A stretch of DNA of 34,441 nt. It comes from CBDVBZ01 sp965372355. Lineage in GTDB: Bacteria; Krumholzibacteriota; Krumholzibacteriia; WVZY01. Location of the stretch: positions 1 through 34,441 of the forward strand of contig CBDVBZ010000021.1 of the NCBI GenBank assembly GCA_965372355.1, read 5' to 3'. Position 1 is the stretch's first letter. Each line of letters opens with the position of its first letter. The translations under genes were made by a program, and so were the position numbers. The notes beneath the pieces were generated by a model, which searched no databases, was not told the DNA's origin, and saw nothing but the letters and a program-made list of their open reading frames with translations. Shown in pieces: positions 24,018 through 30,795 of the stretch.

Positions 24018-24572
24018 CTATCGCGCCGCTCTTGCGGCGAGCGCCAACGTGACTACCGACCAACCGTTGACAATCAACTCGATAGAGATGAACAACCCGA
24101 TAATGATGAGCGATAGCCCCGCGAGGTTCGAGAACATCCAGATACCCAGGGCGAGGGCAACGATCCCGCTGAGCAGAACCCAGATCCAACCGGATCTGTC
24201 CCGGATCTGGATCGCCATGATGATTCGAAACACACCGATACCGGTGATCGCCGTGGCGAGCAAAAGGGTTAGTAAGCCGGATACGAGAGCCGGGTTTCTG
24301 ATAACGACGATGCCGCCAAACAGATAGAGCAAGCTGATCAAAATATGCCAGAGCTTGGTCCGCCAGCTCACCGCCACGAACGAGCGTGCCAGCTGTGCGG
24401 CACCACCAATCAGCAGCAGGATCCCGTAGAACATCACGCTGACCATCGTGATAAAAAACGCCATCCCGAGACCAACACAACCCAGGATGATCAACAGGAT
24501 CCCAAACATGAGCAGCACACTCCAGTTTCTTTGCACCTCGCCTAATGCTCCTGTGTTTCCACCATTCGACAT
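24018..24572 (-). CDS. HdeD/DUF308-like membrane protein
   Basis: A 184-residue protein with six hydrophobic helices in a doubled arrangement, typical of DUF308 (HdeD family): LLMFGILLIILGCVGLGMAF, then MFYGILLLIGGAAQLARSF, a pair of helices with LYLFGGIVVIRNP, and in the second half GIVALALGIWMF and IGLFISIELIVNGW. In Escherichia coli HdeD is a membrane protein linked to acid resistance at high density; function elsewhere is unknown. The ATG at 24572 follows a perfect AAAGGAGG seven bases upstream, so the longer frame to 24596 is rejected. It starts 29 bp after the pseudouridine synthase gene, and its stop faces ygfZ one base away. Confidence 0.88.
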   Translation of the reverse strand: MSNGGNTGALGEVQRNWSVLLMFGILLIILGCVGLGMAFFITMVSVMFYGILLLIGGAAQLARSFVAVSWRTKLWHILISLLYLFGGIVVIRNPALVSGLLTLLLATAITGIGVFRIIMAIQIRDRSGWIWVLLSGIVALALGIWMFSNLAGLSLIIIGLFISIELIVNGWSVVTLALAARAAR

Positions 24573-24601
24573 CGAAAAGCCTCCTTTGGACTGCAAATAA
24601 C

Positions 24602-25561
24602 CTACAGAAACTGCTCCAGGTCGTCCGGCACGTCGGCAGTGAGCGACATGGGTGCTGCGGTGACCGGGTGTTCGAAACGCAGCGAACGACAGTGCAGTGC
24701 GTGACGCTTCATTTGGGGAACGTCGTCCGGCGGGCCGGCGAACCGATAGACCTTATCACCTAGCAGCGGGTGGCCCACATGGTGAAGATGAACGCGGATC
24801 TGGTTGGTCCTCCCCGACAACGGCCGGGCGTCCAGAACCGTGTATCCGTGGGCGCGTTTGCGCACCACGAACCCGGTTCGAGCCGGTTTGCCGCTCTCGA
24901 AATCCACGATCCGCTTGGGTACGAGCCGGGGGAAATCCTCCCGCAGGTCCGTCTGCCGGCCCCGCATGGTCTCCCGGTCCCCCACGATGGGGATGATGTC
25001 CTCGGTCTTGCCGATCGGGGCGTCGACCTCGAACGCGTCGGCCTCGACGTGCCCGTGAACGACGGCGACATACGATTTTTCGACCTCTCTTCTGGCAAAC
25101 ATCCCCGACAACGCGCGCGCGGCGGGGACGTTCTTGCTCAAGAGCACCAATCCGCTCGTCTCGCGGTCGAGCCGATGCCCCAGGCTGATGTGGTTGCCGT
25201 AGCGATTCCTTAAGCTGGTAATGAGCGTGTTTCTTATGTAAACGCCGCAGGCATGAACGGGAAGATTGCCCGGCTTGGAGACGGCCATCATGTCGTCGTC
25301 TTCGTAGACAATGTCGTACCCGAAATCCACCTCGGGTTCGCTGTGAATGATCGTATAGCTGACGACGTCGTTGTGGTTGACCGGGTGGTCGGCGTTGACG
25401 CGGATGCCGTTCACCATCACGCGGCCGTCGTCCACGCGATGCGTCCACCGTTCCGGGGGGTGGTATCTGAAGCGGTGGGACAAAAACTCGACGACCGTCC
25501 ATCCCGACCGGTACGAATCCACCTTGCAATCCAGCGTGATTTTGTCTTTTTCCGTCTGCAT
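24602..25561 (-). CDS. RluA-family pseudouridine synthase
   Basis: The protein isomerises uridine to pseudouridine in rRNA or tRNA. The catalytic motif GHRLDRETSGLVLL contains the invariant Asp. An S4-like RNA-binding segment precedes it (HRVDDGRVMVNG), and the later ARPLSGRTNQIRVHLHHVGHPLLGD is the second strong family motif. It may modify rRNA (RluC/RluD type) or tRNA, which the sequence does not settle. The start is uncertain: the ATG at 25561 has GGA nine bases upstream; alternatives are ATG 25570, ATG 25597 and GTG 25615, which add up to 18 residues. It leads a two-gene unit with the HdeD-like gene. Confidence 0.92.
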   Translation of the reverse strand: MQTEKDKITLDCKVDSYRSGWTVVEFLSHRFRYHPPERWTHRVDDGRVMVNGIRVNADHPVNHNDVVSYTIIHSEPEVDFGYDIVYEDDDMMAVSKPGNLPVHACGVYIRNTLITSLRNRYGNHISLGHRLDRETSGLVLLSKNVPAARALSGMFARREVEKSYVAVVHGHVEADAFEVDAPIGKTEDIIPIVGDRETMRGRQTDLREDFPRLVPKRIVDFESGKPARTGFVVRKRAHGYTVLDARPLSGRTNQIRVHLHHVGHPLLGDKVYRFAGPPDDVPQMKRHALHCRSLRFEHPVTAAPMSLTADVPDDLEQFL

Positions 25562-25646
25562 GTTTGTCATTCCAGGGAAATTGTCGATCCGGGCCATGAG
25601 AGCCCGCGACGACACCGGGTGTCCCGGCCCATACTAGCGATTTTCT

Positions 25647-25674
25647 CTGAGTCCGTCCACCTGAGTCCGTCCAC
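25647..25674. repeat. Perfect 14-bp tandem repeat upstream of the beta-helix gene
   Basis: CTGAGTCCGTCCAC at 25647-25660 is repeated head to tail at 25661-25674. It ends five bases before a -35-like TTGGAG, so it could be a regulator-binding pair rather than chance. Confidence 0.6.
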
Positions 25675-25678
25675 CCTG

Positions 25679-25707
25679 TTGGAGTTTTGTGATAACTGTG
25701 GTATTAT
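25679..25707 (+). promoter_or_regulatory. Predicted promoter of the beta-helix gene
   Basis: TTGGAG (25679-25684), a 17-base spacer and TATTAT (25702-25707) form a plausible sigma70 promoter about 65 bp before the start codon. The -10 matches five of six consensus bases. Confidence 0.5.
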
Positions 25708-25771
25708 TCAACCATCCCACCAGAGTCATGCCGACCACTGATACTCACACCTCACCCGAGGAGAGCCGAAC

Positions 25772-26941
25772 ATGATTCGGTGTGGTCTGTGTCTCATCAG
25801 CTGTCTTCTTTTCCTGCTCTCTTTCTATTCTCCAGCCACTGCGACAACCTGGTACATCAAGGCGGATGGTACCGGTGACGCCGCGACGATCCAGGGTGGC
25901 ATCGATCTGGCACAGCAGGGCGACACGGTACTCGTCGGCCCTGGCTGGTATCAGTATTCGACTCAAGGGGGCACCGAGCATGGGATGATCACGATCCCCG
26001 GCCGGCGGCCGGGCTTTACGCTCGTCAGCGAGGCCGGTGCCGCAGCCACGTTTCTGGATGGGCAATCGCAGACCCGAATCTTCTTTCTCCAGGGCTGGAC
26101 GGATCTGACGGTCGACGGCTTTACGTTTACGCGGGGGCAGGCCCTGATAGACAACCAGTTCTGGGGTGGCGCCTGGGTGTCTCACCTCTCGTCGCCGATC
26201 ATAAAGAACTGTGTCTTCGTCAACAGCTGGGCAGAGCAGGGCGCCGGCATCTGGCATGGAGGCGTCGGGACCGTGCAGATTATCGACTGCAGGTTCAGAA
26301 ACAACACGGCCACCCAGGGCGGGGCGATCGTGGGGGTCAACAGCCCGAACAACTCGGTGATGTCCGGTTGCACCTTCGAGAATAACACGGCGAGCGACGG
26401 AGGGGGCGCTATCCTCACCTACAACTTTCGCGTGTCCATCGACGACTGTCTGTTCGACGGCAACAGTGCAGCAGTCGAAGGCGGCGCCGTCTCGGTCAAC
26501 AATAGCTACCCGACGCCGATCACCGGTTGCACGTTCTACGGCAACTCGTCACCCAACGGCGGTGGAATCGCGTCCATCGCCACCTCGACGGTCACGGTCG
26601 ACCGGTCGATCATCGCCAGCTCGCTCGCCGGCGGTGGCGCGTATGCAGATGGTACGAGCGCAATCACGTTTAGCTGCACGGACATCTTTGGAAACACAGG
26701 CGGTGACTGGACCGGTTCGTTCGCCGCGCAGCTCGGAACGAACGGCAATATTTCCGCCGATCCGCGTTTTTGCTCGGTGGGAACAGACGATTATCAACTG
26801 CAGCAGAACTCGCCCTGCGCACCCGGCAATCACCCGGATGGGGAGAGCTGCGGGGGCATCGGCCTCTTTGGTGTCGGTTGCGCGACCGTGGACATCAGGG
26901 AAAGTACCTGGGGCGCCATCAAATCGCTGTATCTCAGATAG
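25772..26941 (+). CDS. Secreted right-handed parallel beta-helix protein
   Basis: A 389-residue protein with a signal peptide (cleavage near ATA-TTWYIK). The start YIKADGTGDAATIQGGIDLA and QGDTVLVGPGWYQ are the usual opening of secreted beta-helix proteins of the choice-of-anchor or NosD/pectate-lyase-like kind. From about residue 110 to 300 the rungs follow the pattern I-x-x-C-x-F-x-x-N-x-A-x-x-G-G-(A/G)-I, each around 23-28 residues, with cysteines stacked in the rungs. No catalytic motif is evident, so it may be an adhesin or polysaccharide-binding protein. The end is ESTWGAIKSLYLR, a short basic tail that I suspect is a sorting or anchoring signal. The ATG at 25772 has GAGGAG eight bases upstream. 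Confidence 0.82.
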   Translation: MIRCGLCLISCLLFLLSFYSPATATTWYIKADGTGDAATIQGGIDLAQQGDTVLVGPGWYQYSTQGGTEHGMITIPGRRPGFTLVSEAGAAATFLDGQSQTRIFFLQGWTDLTVDGFTFTRGQALIDNQFWGGAWVSHLSSPIIKNCVFVNSWAEQGAGIWHGGVGTVQIIDCRFRNNTATQGGAIVGVNSPNNSVMSGCTFENNTASDGGGAILTYNFRVSIDDCLFDGNSAAVEGGAVSVNNSYPTPITGCTFYGNSSPNGGGIASIATSTVTVDRSIIASSLAGGGAYADGTSAITFSCTDIFGNTGGDWTGSFAAQLGTNGNISADPRFCSVGTDDYQLQQNSPCAPGNHPDGESCGGIGLFGVGCATVDIRESTWGAIKSLYLR

Positions 26942-26999
26942 CCTTCACACGGCCTGACAAGTTTTGGACATGATTCCGGTGTCGCGCGCGACCCGATCG

Positions 27000-27008
27000 T
27001 GCTATACT
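27000..27008 (+). promoter_or_regulatory. Extended -10 promoter of the flavoprotein-polX-nth unit
   Basis: TGCTATACT at 27000-27008 is an extended -10 (TG-n-TATACT) about 32 bp before the start codon. No consensus -35 is seen; a 12-bp palindrome, GTCGCGCGCGAC (26981-26992), occupies that zone. Confidence 0.45.
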
Positions 27009-27039
27009 GCGATCTGGTTTTCGCGAGGAGCCCCCTTTC

Positions 27040-27810
27040 ATGTCTAGAATCGTATCAGCCGACAGGCTAAACGATCACTATGTTGCATACGAGATCGAGG
27101 CGCCGGAGATTGCGTCTCGAATCAAACCCGGTCAACTGCTCGAAGTGGGACTGGGTCAGGCGGTCGTCGTCCCTCACGCCATCGCGGATTTCAGCCGTGC
27201 CAAGGGTACGGTCACCGTCGTGGCCAGACACGACGCCGGCTTTCCCGCCGCGCAAACAACGTCCTCACAAATCGACCTCCACGGCCCTTTCGGACGACAA
27301 AGCACGTTTAGCGGTGTGGGCAAGATACTCTGTATTGCAGAGGGACTGGGTGTGGCCGCACTCTTCTCGCGATTGCAGGAGCTTAAGACACACGACATCT
27401 ACACGGTCGTGATCGTCGGTTTTCGTTCCAAGGGATACGTCTATTGGGTTGATCGTCTCGATTCGATCAGCAACGAGCTCTACGTCATCACCGATGACGG
27501 AAGCTACGGGATCAAGGGGCCGATGAAGCACACAATCAAGGGCGTGTGTGAGCACGAGATCGACATCGATCGCGCGCTGGCAATTGGATCGCTCCGGATG
27601 CTAAAGACGTGTTGCCGTATCACAGACGCGCACAGCATCCCGACCTTGATCAGCCTCAATGCCGTTGTGGTCGAAGATAACAATCCGGCAACACCGGAGG
27701 GTGCTGCAGCGGTCGGCGCCTTCGACTGGAGCACCGCTTCCGATCTGGACGGCCACAAGGTGGACTTTGACGAGCTCGTGGAAAAGCTAGGTATTCCAAC
27801 GGCAAGATGA
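27040..27810 (+). CDS. Degenerate NfnA/SudB-like ferredoxin-NADP reductase subunit lacking its Fe-S motif
   Basis: The 256-residue protein aligns by eye with the small subunit of NfnAB or sulfide dehydrogenase (PyrK-like fold). The FAD-binding stretch survives as VVVPHAIADFSRAKGTVTVV, replacing the usual I-P-L-T-I-A-D. A nucleotide-binding glycine loop GEGLGVAALF replaces G-G-G-x-G-x-A. TDDGSYGIKGPMK is well kept, as is the final DGHKVDFDELVEKLG. Between SLNAVVVE and DGHKVDF, however, all the cluster cysteines (normally G-M-C-G-x-C and a later F-x-C) are absent. There is no adjacent large NfnB subunit. It may be a diverged flavoprotein with a new partner. The ATG at 27040 follows CGAGGAG. Its stop overlaps the SPKK-repeat ORF (ATGA). 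Confidence 0.75.
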   Translation: MSRIVSADRLNDHYVAYEIEAPEIASRIKPGQLLEVGLGQAVVVPHAIADFSRAKGTVTVVARHDAGFPAAQTTSSQIDLHGPFGRQSTFSGVGKILCIAEGLGVAALFSRLQELKTHDIYTVVIVGFRSKGYVYWVDRLDSISNELYVITDDGSYGIKGPMKHTIKGVCEHEIDIDRALAIGSLRMLKTCCRITDAHSIPTLISLNAVVVEDNNPATPEGAAAVGAFDWSTASDLDGHKVDFDELVEKLGIPTAR

Positions 27811-28031
27811 GAGAACCTCGATACCCCGCTCCAAAGCGTAGAACTCCAAGAAAAAACTCCGTCGGCGTATCTCCAAAAAAAGGCTCCGCCGGCGTATCTC
27901 CAAGAAAAGGCTCCACCGGCGTATCTCCAAGAAAAGGCTCCACCGGCGTATCTCCAAAAAAAGGCTCCACCGGCGTATCTCCAAAAAAAGGCTCCGCCGG
28001 CGTCTTCCAAAACAAGAGGCCTCTGCGATGA
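27807..28031 (+). CDS. Small basic repeat protein with histone-H1-like SPKK motifs (possible)
   Basis: A 74-residue ORF made mostly of a nine-residue repeat of the form G-S-(T/A)-G-V-S-P-(K/R)-K. Six S/T-P-(K/R)-K motifs occur: TPRK at 13-16, then SPKK or SPRK at 22, 31, 40, 49 and 58. There are 20 Lys/Arg against one Glu, and no Cys, Trp or His. In sea-urchin and other H1 histones, SPKK repeats bind the minor groove of A/T-rich DNA. The ATG overlaps the flavoprotein stop (ATGA, 27807-27810), and the TGA overlaps the polX start (ATGA, 28028-28031), as expected for coupled genes. Against it: the Shine-Dalgarno sequence is weak (GGCAAG), all frames of this 27-bp array are open, and the unit differences are not at third codon positions. 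Existence as a protein is therefore a hypothesis. Confidence 0.45.
   Translation: MREPRYPAPKRRTPRKNSVGVSPKKGSAGVSPRKGSTGVSPRKGSTGVSPKKGSTGVSPKKGSAGVFQNKRPLR
27857..28019. repeat. 27-bp tandem repeat array (five units plus degenerate ends)
   Basis: Five consecutive 27-bp units at 27857-27883, 27884-27910, 27911-27937, 27938-27964 and 27965-27991 differ at only a few positions (A/G in CTCCACC versus CTCCGCC, G/A in CAAGAAAA versus CAAAAAAA). A degenerate copy at 27992-28019 and a partial one at 27844-27856 flank them. The unit length is a multiple of three, so every frame is open. It fills the gap between the flavoprotein and polX. Confidence 0.95.
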
Positions 28032-29764
28032 AAAAGCCCAAGCTATCTACCCCCGAAGTCATCGACATCCTGGAGAACATGGCCAGTCTTCTAGAAATCG
28101 TCGGCGCCAACCCTTTCAAGATCAGAGCATTCACAAACGCGGCCCGTGAGTTGGAGAGCCTCCCGGCCGAGCTACCCGACATGATCGCCTCCGGCGAACT
28201 TCTCGATGTGCCCGGTATCGGCAAGGGGATCTTCAAACACATCGAGCAAATGCTCGAGACGGGAACGTTCGACGAGTTCGAGGAATTGCGCAAGAAAGTC
28301 CCGGCCGGTCTGCTCGATATGTTGCGGATCCCGGGTATGGGCTCGAAGAAAGTCAAGACGCTCCACGAAGAGCTCGGGCTAAAGAGCATCGACGATCTGG
28401 AAAAGGCCGCGAACGATGGTCTGGTCGCCAGGCTGCCCGGTTTTGGTGAGAAAAGCCAGGAAAGCATCCTGCGCGGAATCGAGAGGATCCGCAGCTACGG
28501 TAAACGGCATCTTCTGAGCAACGTGATGGCAGAGGCCGACGCGGTGTTTGGCGAAATATCCAGGCACCCCGACGTGCAGCGATCGATGCTTGGGGGCAGC
28601 CTTCGTCGCGCCCGCGAGACGGTGAAAGACATTGATATCCTGGTCAGCGCCAAAAAAGCGGACGCGATCATGGACTCGTTCACCGAATTGTCCGGCGTCA
28701 CATCGGTGGTGGCAAAGGGTCCGACAAAATCCAGCATCGTCCTCAAAGCGGGTGTCAACGTCGACCTGCGTGTGGTGAATGACAATGAGTTTCCGTTTGC
28801 CGCCCTCTACTTCACGGGTAGCAAGCGACACAACACGGATATGCGCGGGCGGGCGAAGAAGATGGGGTACAAACTCAACGAGTACGGTCTTTTCAAGGAC
28901 GACAAACCGACGCCGTGCAAGAATGAGGCACAGGTATTCGCAAAGCTCGGTCTGGACTTCATACCACCGGAACTCCGCGAGAGCATGGGAGAGATCGAGG
29001 CCGCCGAGAAACACACGCTGCCCACGCTCGTCACGGAGAAGGACATACGGGGCCTCTTCCATGTTCACACCACCTACAGCGACGGCAAGGCGACTGTCGA
29101 GGCGATGGCCAAAGGCGCCCAGACACTCGGGATGGACTACCTGGGGATCACCGATCACAGCCAGACCGCCGTCTACGCGGGCGGCCTGACCGAGGCCAAG
29201 GTTGAGCAACAAGCCCGGGAGATCGCCGCGGTCAATGAATCCCTCGAGGGCTTCACCGTTTTTCGCGGAATAGAATCCGACATTCTCCCCAACGGTTCGC
29301 TCGATTATCCCGACGATGTGCTGGCGTCGTTCGATTTTATTGTGATCGCGATCCACAGCGCGTTCAACCTGAGTGAATCCGAGATGACAAAGCGGATCAT
29401 CCACGGCATCGAGAATCCCCACGCCACAATGCTCGCCCATCCAACGGGCCGTATACTCCTGACCCGCGAAGGCTATCAGATCGATATGAATGCGATCCTC
29501 GATGCCTGCGCCGCGAATGATGTCATTGTCGAGATCAACTCTCATCCGAGCCGCCTCGATCTCGACTGGCGTCACGTGCGGAACGCCCGGGATAAAGGCG
29601 TCAAGATCGCCATCGCTCCCGATGCGCATTCGGTGAAAGCCATGGAGGATTTTCGATACGGCGTGGCCGTGGCCCGCAAAGGCTGGCTAGGTGCTGCCGA
29701 TGTGGTTAATGCGATGACTACCGACGAGATTGCGGCGCTTTTTCGGGCGAAGACGAAGGACTGA
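28028..29764 (+). CDS. polX: DNA polymerase/3'-5' exonuclease PolX
   Basis: A bacterial family X polymerase fused to a PHP exonuclease, 578 residues (the normal size). Residues 1-85 form the 8-kDa lyase-like domain with an HhH (LDVPGIGKGI), 95-150 a second HhH region (RIPGMGSKKVKTL), and 160-310 the palm, with GGSLRRARETVKDIDILV giving the catalytic Asp201 and Asp203, and Asp246 in VNVDLRVV. The PHP domain starts near 338: HVHTTYSDG (His345, His347), GITDHS, a Glu in IESDIL, IHSAF, AHPTGR and APDAHS supply metal ligands. It acts in base-excision repair gap filling and proofreading. The ATG at 28028 has AGAGG nine bases upstream, embedded in the palindrome AGAGGCCTCT. It is followed two bases later by nth. 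Confidence 0.96.
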   Translation: MKKPKLSTPEVIDILENMASLLEIVGANPFKIRAFTNAARELESLPAELPDMIASGELLDVPGIGKGIFKHIEQMLETGTFDEFEELRKKVPAGLLDMLRIPGMGSKKVKTLHEELGLKSIDDLEKAANDGLVARLPGFGEKSQESILRGIERIRSYGKRHLLSNVMAEADAVFGEISRHPDVQRSMLGGSLRRARETVKDIDILVSAKKADAIMDSFTELSGVTSVVAKGPTKSSIVLKAGVNVDLRVVNDNEFPFAALYFTGSKRHNTDMRGRAKKMGYKLNEYGLFKDDKPTPCKNEAQVFAKLGLDFIPPELRESMGEIEAAEKHTLPTLVTEKDIRGLFHVHTTYSDGKATVEAMAKGAQTLGMDYLGITDHSQTAVYAGGLTEAKVEQQAREIAAVNESLEGFTVFRGIESDILPNGSLDYPDDVLASFDFIVIAIHSAFNLSESEMTKRIIHGIENPHATMLAHPTGRILLTREGYQIDMNAILDACAANDVIVEINSHPSRLDLDWRHVRNARDKGVKIAIAPDAHSVKAMEDFRYGVAVARKGWLGAADVVNAMTTDEIAALFRAKTKD

Positions 29765-29766
29765 TC

Positions 29767-30603
29767 GTGTTGCCAAAATCCAAGACAGAAACAAAGAAGA
29801 AGACAGCGCGAAAGCCGCGCCGTGCGGCTGGTGACGCAAAACAACGGGGGAAGGCGGCAAAAGCTGAAGCCACGTCTCCGAAACGCGGGGGTAAGACGGC
29901 CAAGCCCGACGCGAAACGTGAAAACAGAGCAAACGAATCTGGCGGGAAGAGCAAACGAACCCGATTTCGCGGAATGGCCAACGGTAAACGGGTGCGGTCG
30001 ATGATCGAGGTTCTCGGCAACGAGTATCCCGACGCGCATTGCCAGCTGAACTTCTCGAGTGCGTTCGAGCTTCTGATCGCCACGATCCTTGCCGCCCAGT
30101 GTACGGACGCCATGGTCAACCGTGTTACCCCTGAGCTTTTCAAAGCCTATCCGTCACCACAGGCGTTTCTGGACGTGCCCTCCGAGGAGCTGGAACAAGC
30201 GATATACAAGACCGGTTTCTATCGCAACAAAACCAAGAGCATCAAGAAATGTTGTCAGGCCCTGGTTGAAGAGCACAACGGCGAAGTGCCGTCTACCATG
30301 GAAGAGCTTGTGGCGCTCGGTGGCGTTGGCAGAAAGACTGCGAACTGCGTGCTTGGAAATGTCTTTGGCATCCCCGGTATTGTCGTTGATACGCACGTCA
30401 GACGCCTGGCAAACCGTATGGGCTACACAGCGGAATCGAATCCAGACAAGATCGAAAAAGATCTAGGCGAGATCGTCCCCGAGGACGAGTGGACTCACTT
30501 CTCGCATTTGCTGGCCGATCTCGGCCGCTCCTACTGCGACGCTCGCAAACCCCAGTGCGACAACTGCCCGGTCGAGCATTTGTGTCCGAAGATCCTGGAC
30601 TAG
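29767..30603 (+). CDS. nth: Endonuclease III with a basic N-terminal tail
   Basis: Nth removes oxidised pyrimidines and nicks the abasic site. The C-terminal 205 residues are a complete enzyme: HhH motif LGGVGRKTANCVLG with catalytic Lys190, Asp208 in VVDTHVRRL, and the [4Fe-4S] ligands Cys257, 264, 267 and 273 (C-x6-C-x2-C-x5-C). The first 70 residues are unusual, very rich in Lys, Arg and Ala, with SPKR at 37-40 and no predicted structure. The tail is probably really translated: the GTG at 29767 has AAGGA six bases upstream and lies two bases after the polX stop, while the ATG at 29974 has no good ribosome site. The tail could bind DNA non-specifically, like an H1 terminal arm, or contact another repair protein. 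Base composition of the tail matches its neighbours. Confidence 0.94.
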   Translation: MLPKSKTETKKKTARKPRRAAGDAKQRGKAAKAEATSPKRGGKTAKPDAKRENRANESGGKSKRTRFRGMANGKRVRSMIEVLGNEYPDAHCQLNFSSAFELLIATILAAQCTDAMVNRVTPELFKAYPSPQAFLDVPSEELEQAIYKTGFYRNKTKSIKKCCQALVEEHNGEVPSTMEELVALGGVGRKTANCVLGNVFGIPGIVVDTHVRRLANRMGYTAESNPDKIEKDLGEIVPEDEWTHFSHLLADLGRSYCDARKPQCDNCPVEHLCPKILD

Positions 30604-30700
30604 ACCGTCTGCATTTCGGCGATCAGCGCGCTTCATATGTGCCATCTCCAGTCGCTGCATCGAGCACCACCAGCGGTTGCCTCTCGCAGTGCCGCGCACA

Positions 30701-30729
30701 TTGATCCACCGTCAGATTTGCTGTATAAT
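30701..30729 (+). promoter_or_regulatory. Strong predicted promoter of the M1 aminopeptidase gene
   Basis: TTGATC (30701-30706), a spacer of exactly 17 bases, and a perfect TATAAT (30724-30729) lie 66 bp before the start codon. It is the best sigma70 match in the window. Confidence 0.7.
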
Positions 30730-30741
30730 TGTAGGACAATT
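30727..30741. promoter_or_regulatory. Inverted repeat overlapping the -10 of the M1 gene
   Basis: AATTGT-AGG-ACAATT is a perfect inverted repeat overlapping the end of the TATAAT and the expected transcription start. A repressor bound here would block transcription. The function is inferred from position only. Confidence 0.35.
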
Positions 30742-30795
30742 GTGTTTATGCCTAACTGCGATTGCCTGGAGGACATCTGTGAGGAGACAATAGGA

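Noticed and set aside
27504..28010. Minus-strand frames through the 27-bp array reading as aromatic repeats (for example FFWRYAGGA)
   Set aside because: All frames are open because the unit is a multiple of three without stops. These frames also run antisense through the conserved flavoprotein, and they lack ribosome sites and coupling.
27857..28019. CRISPR array
   Set aside because: Units are contiguous with no unique spacers and no cas genes are nearby.
28379..29629. Long minus-strand open frame (416 codons) opposite polX
   Set aside because: It is an antisense shadow of a well-conserved polX with all catalytic motifs; its product has no recognisable domains.
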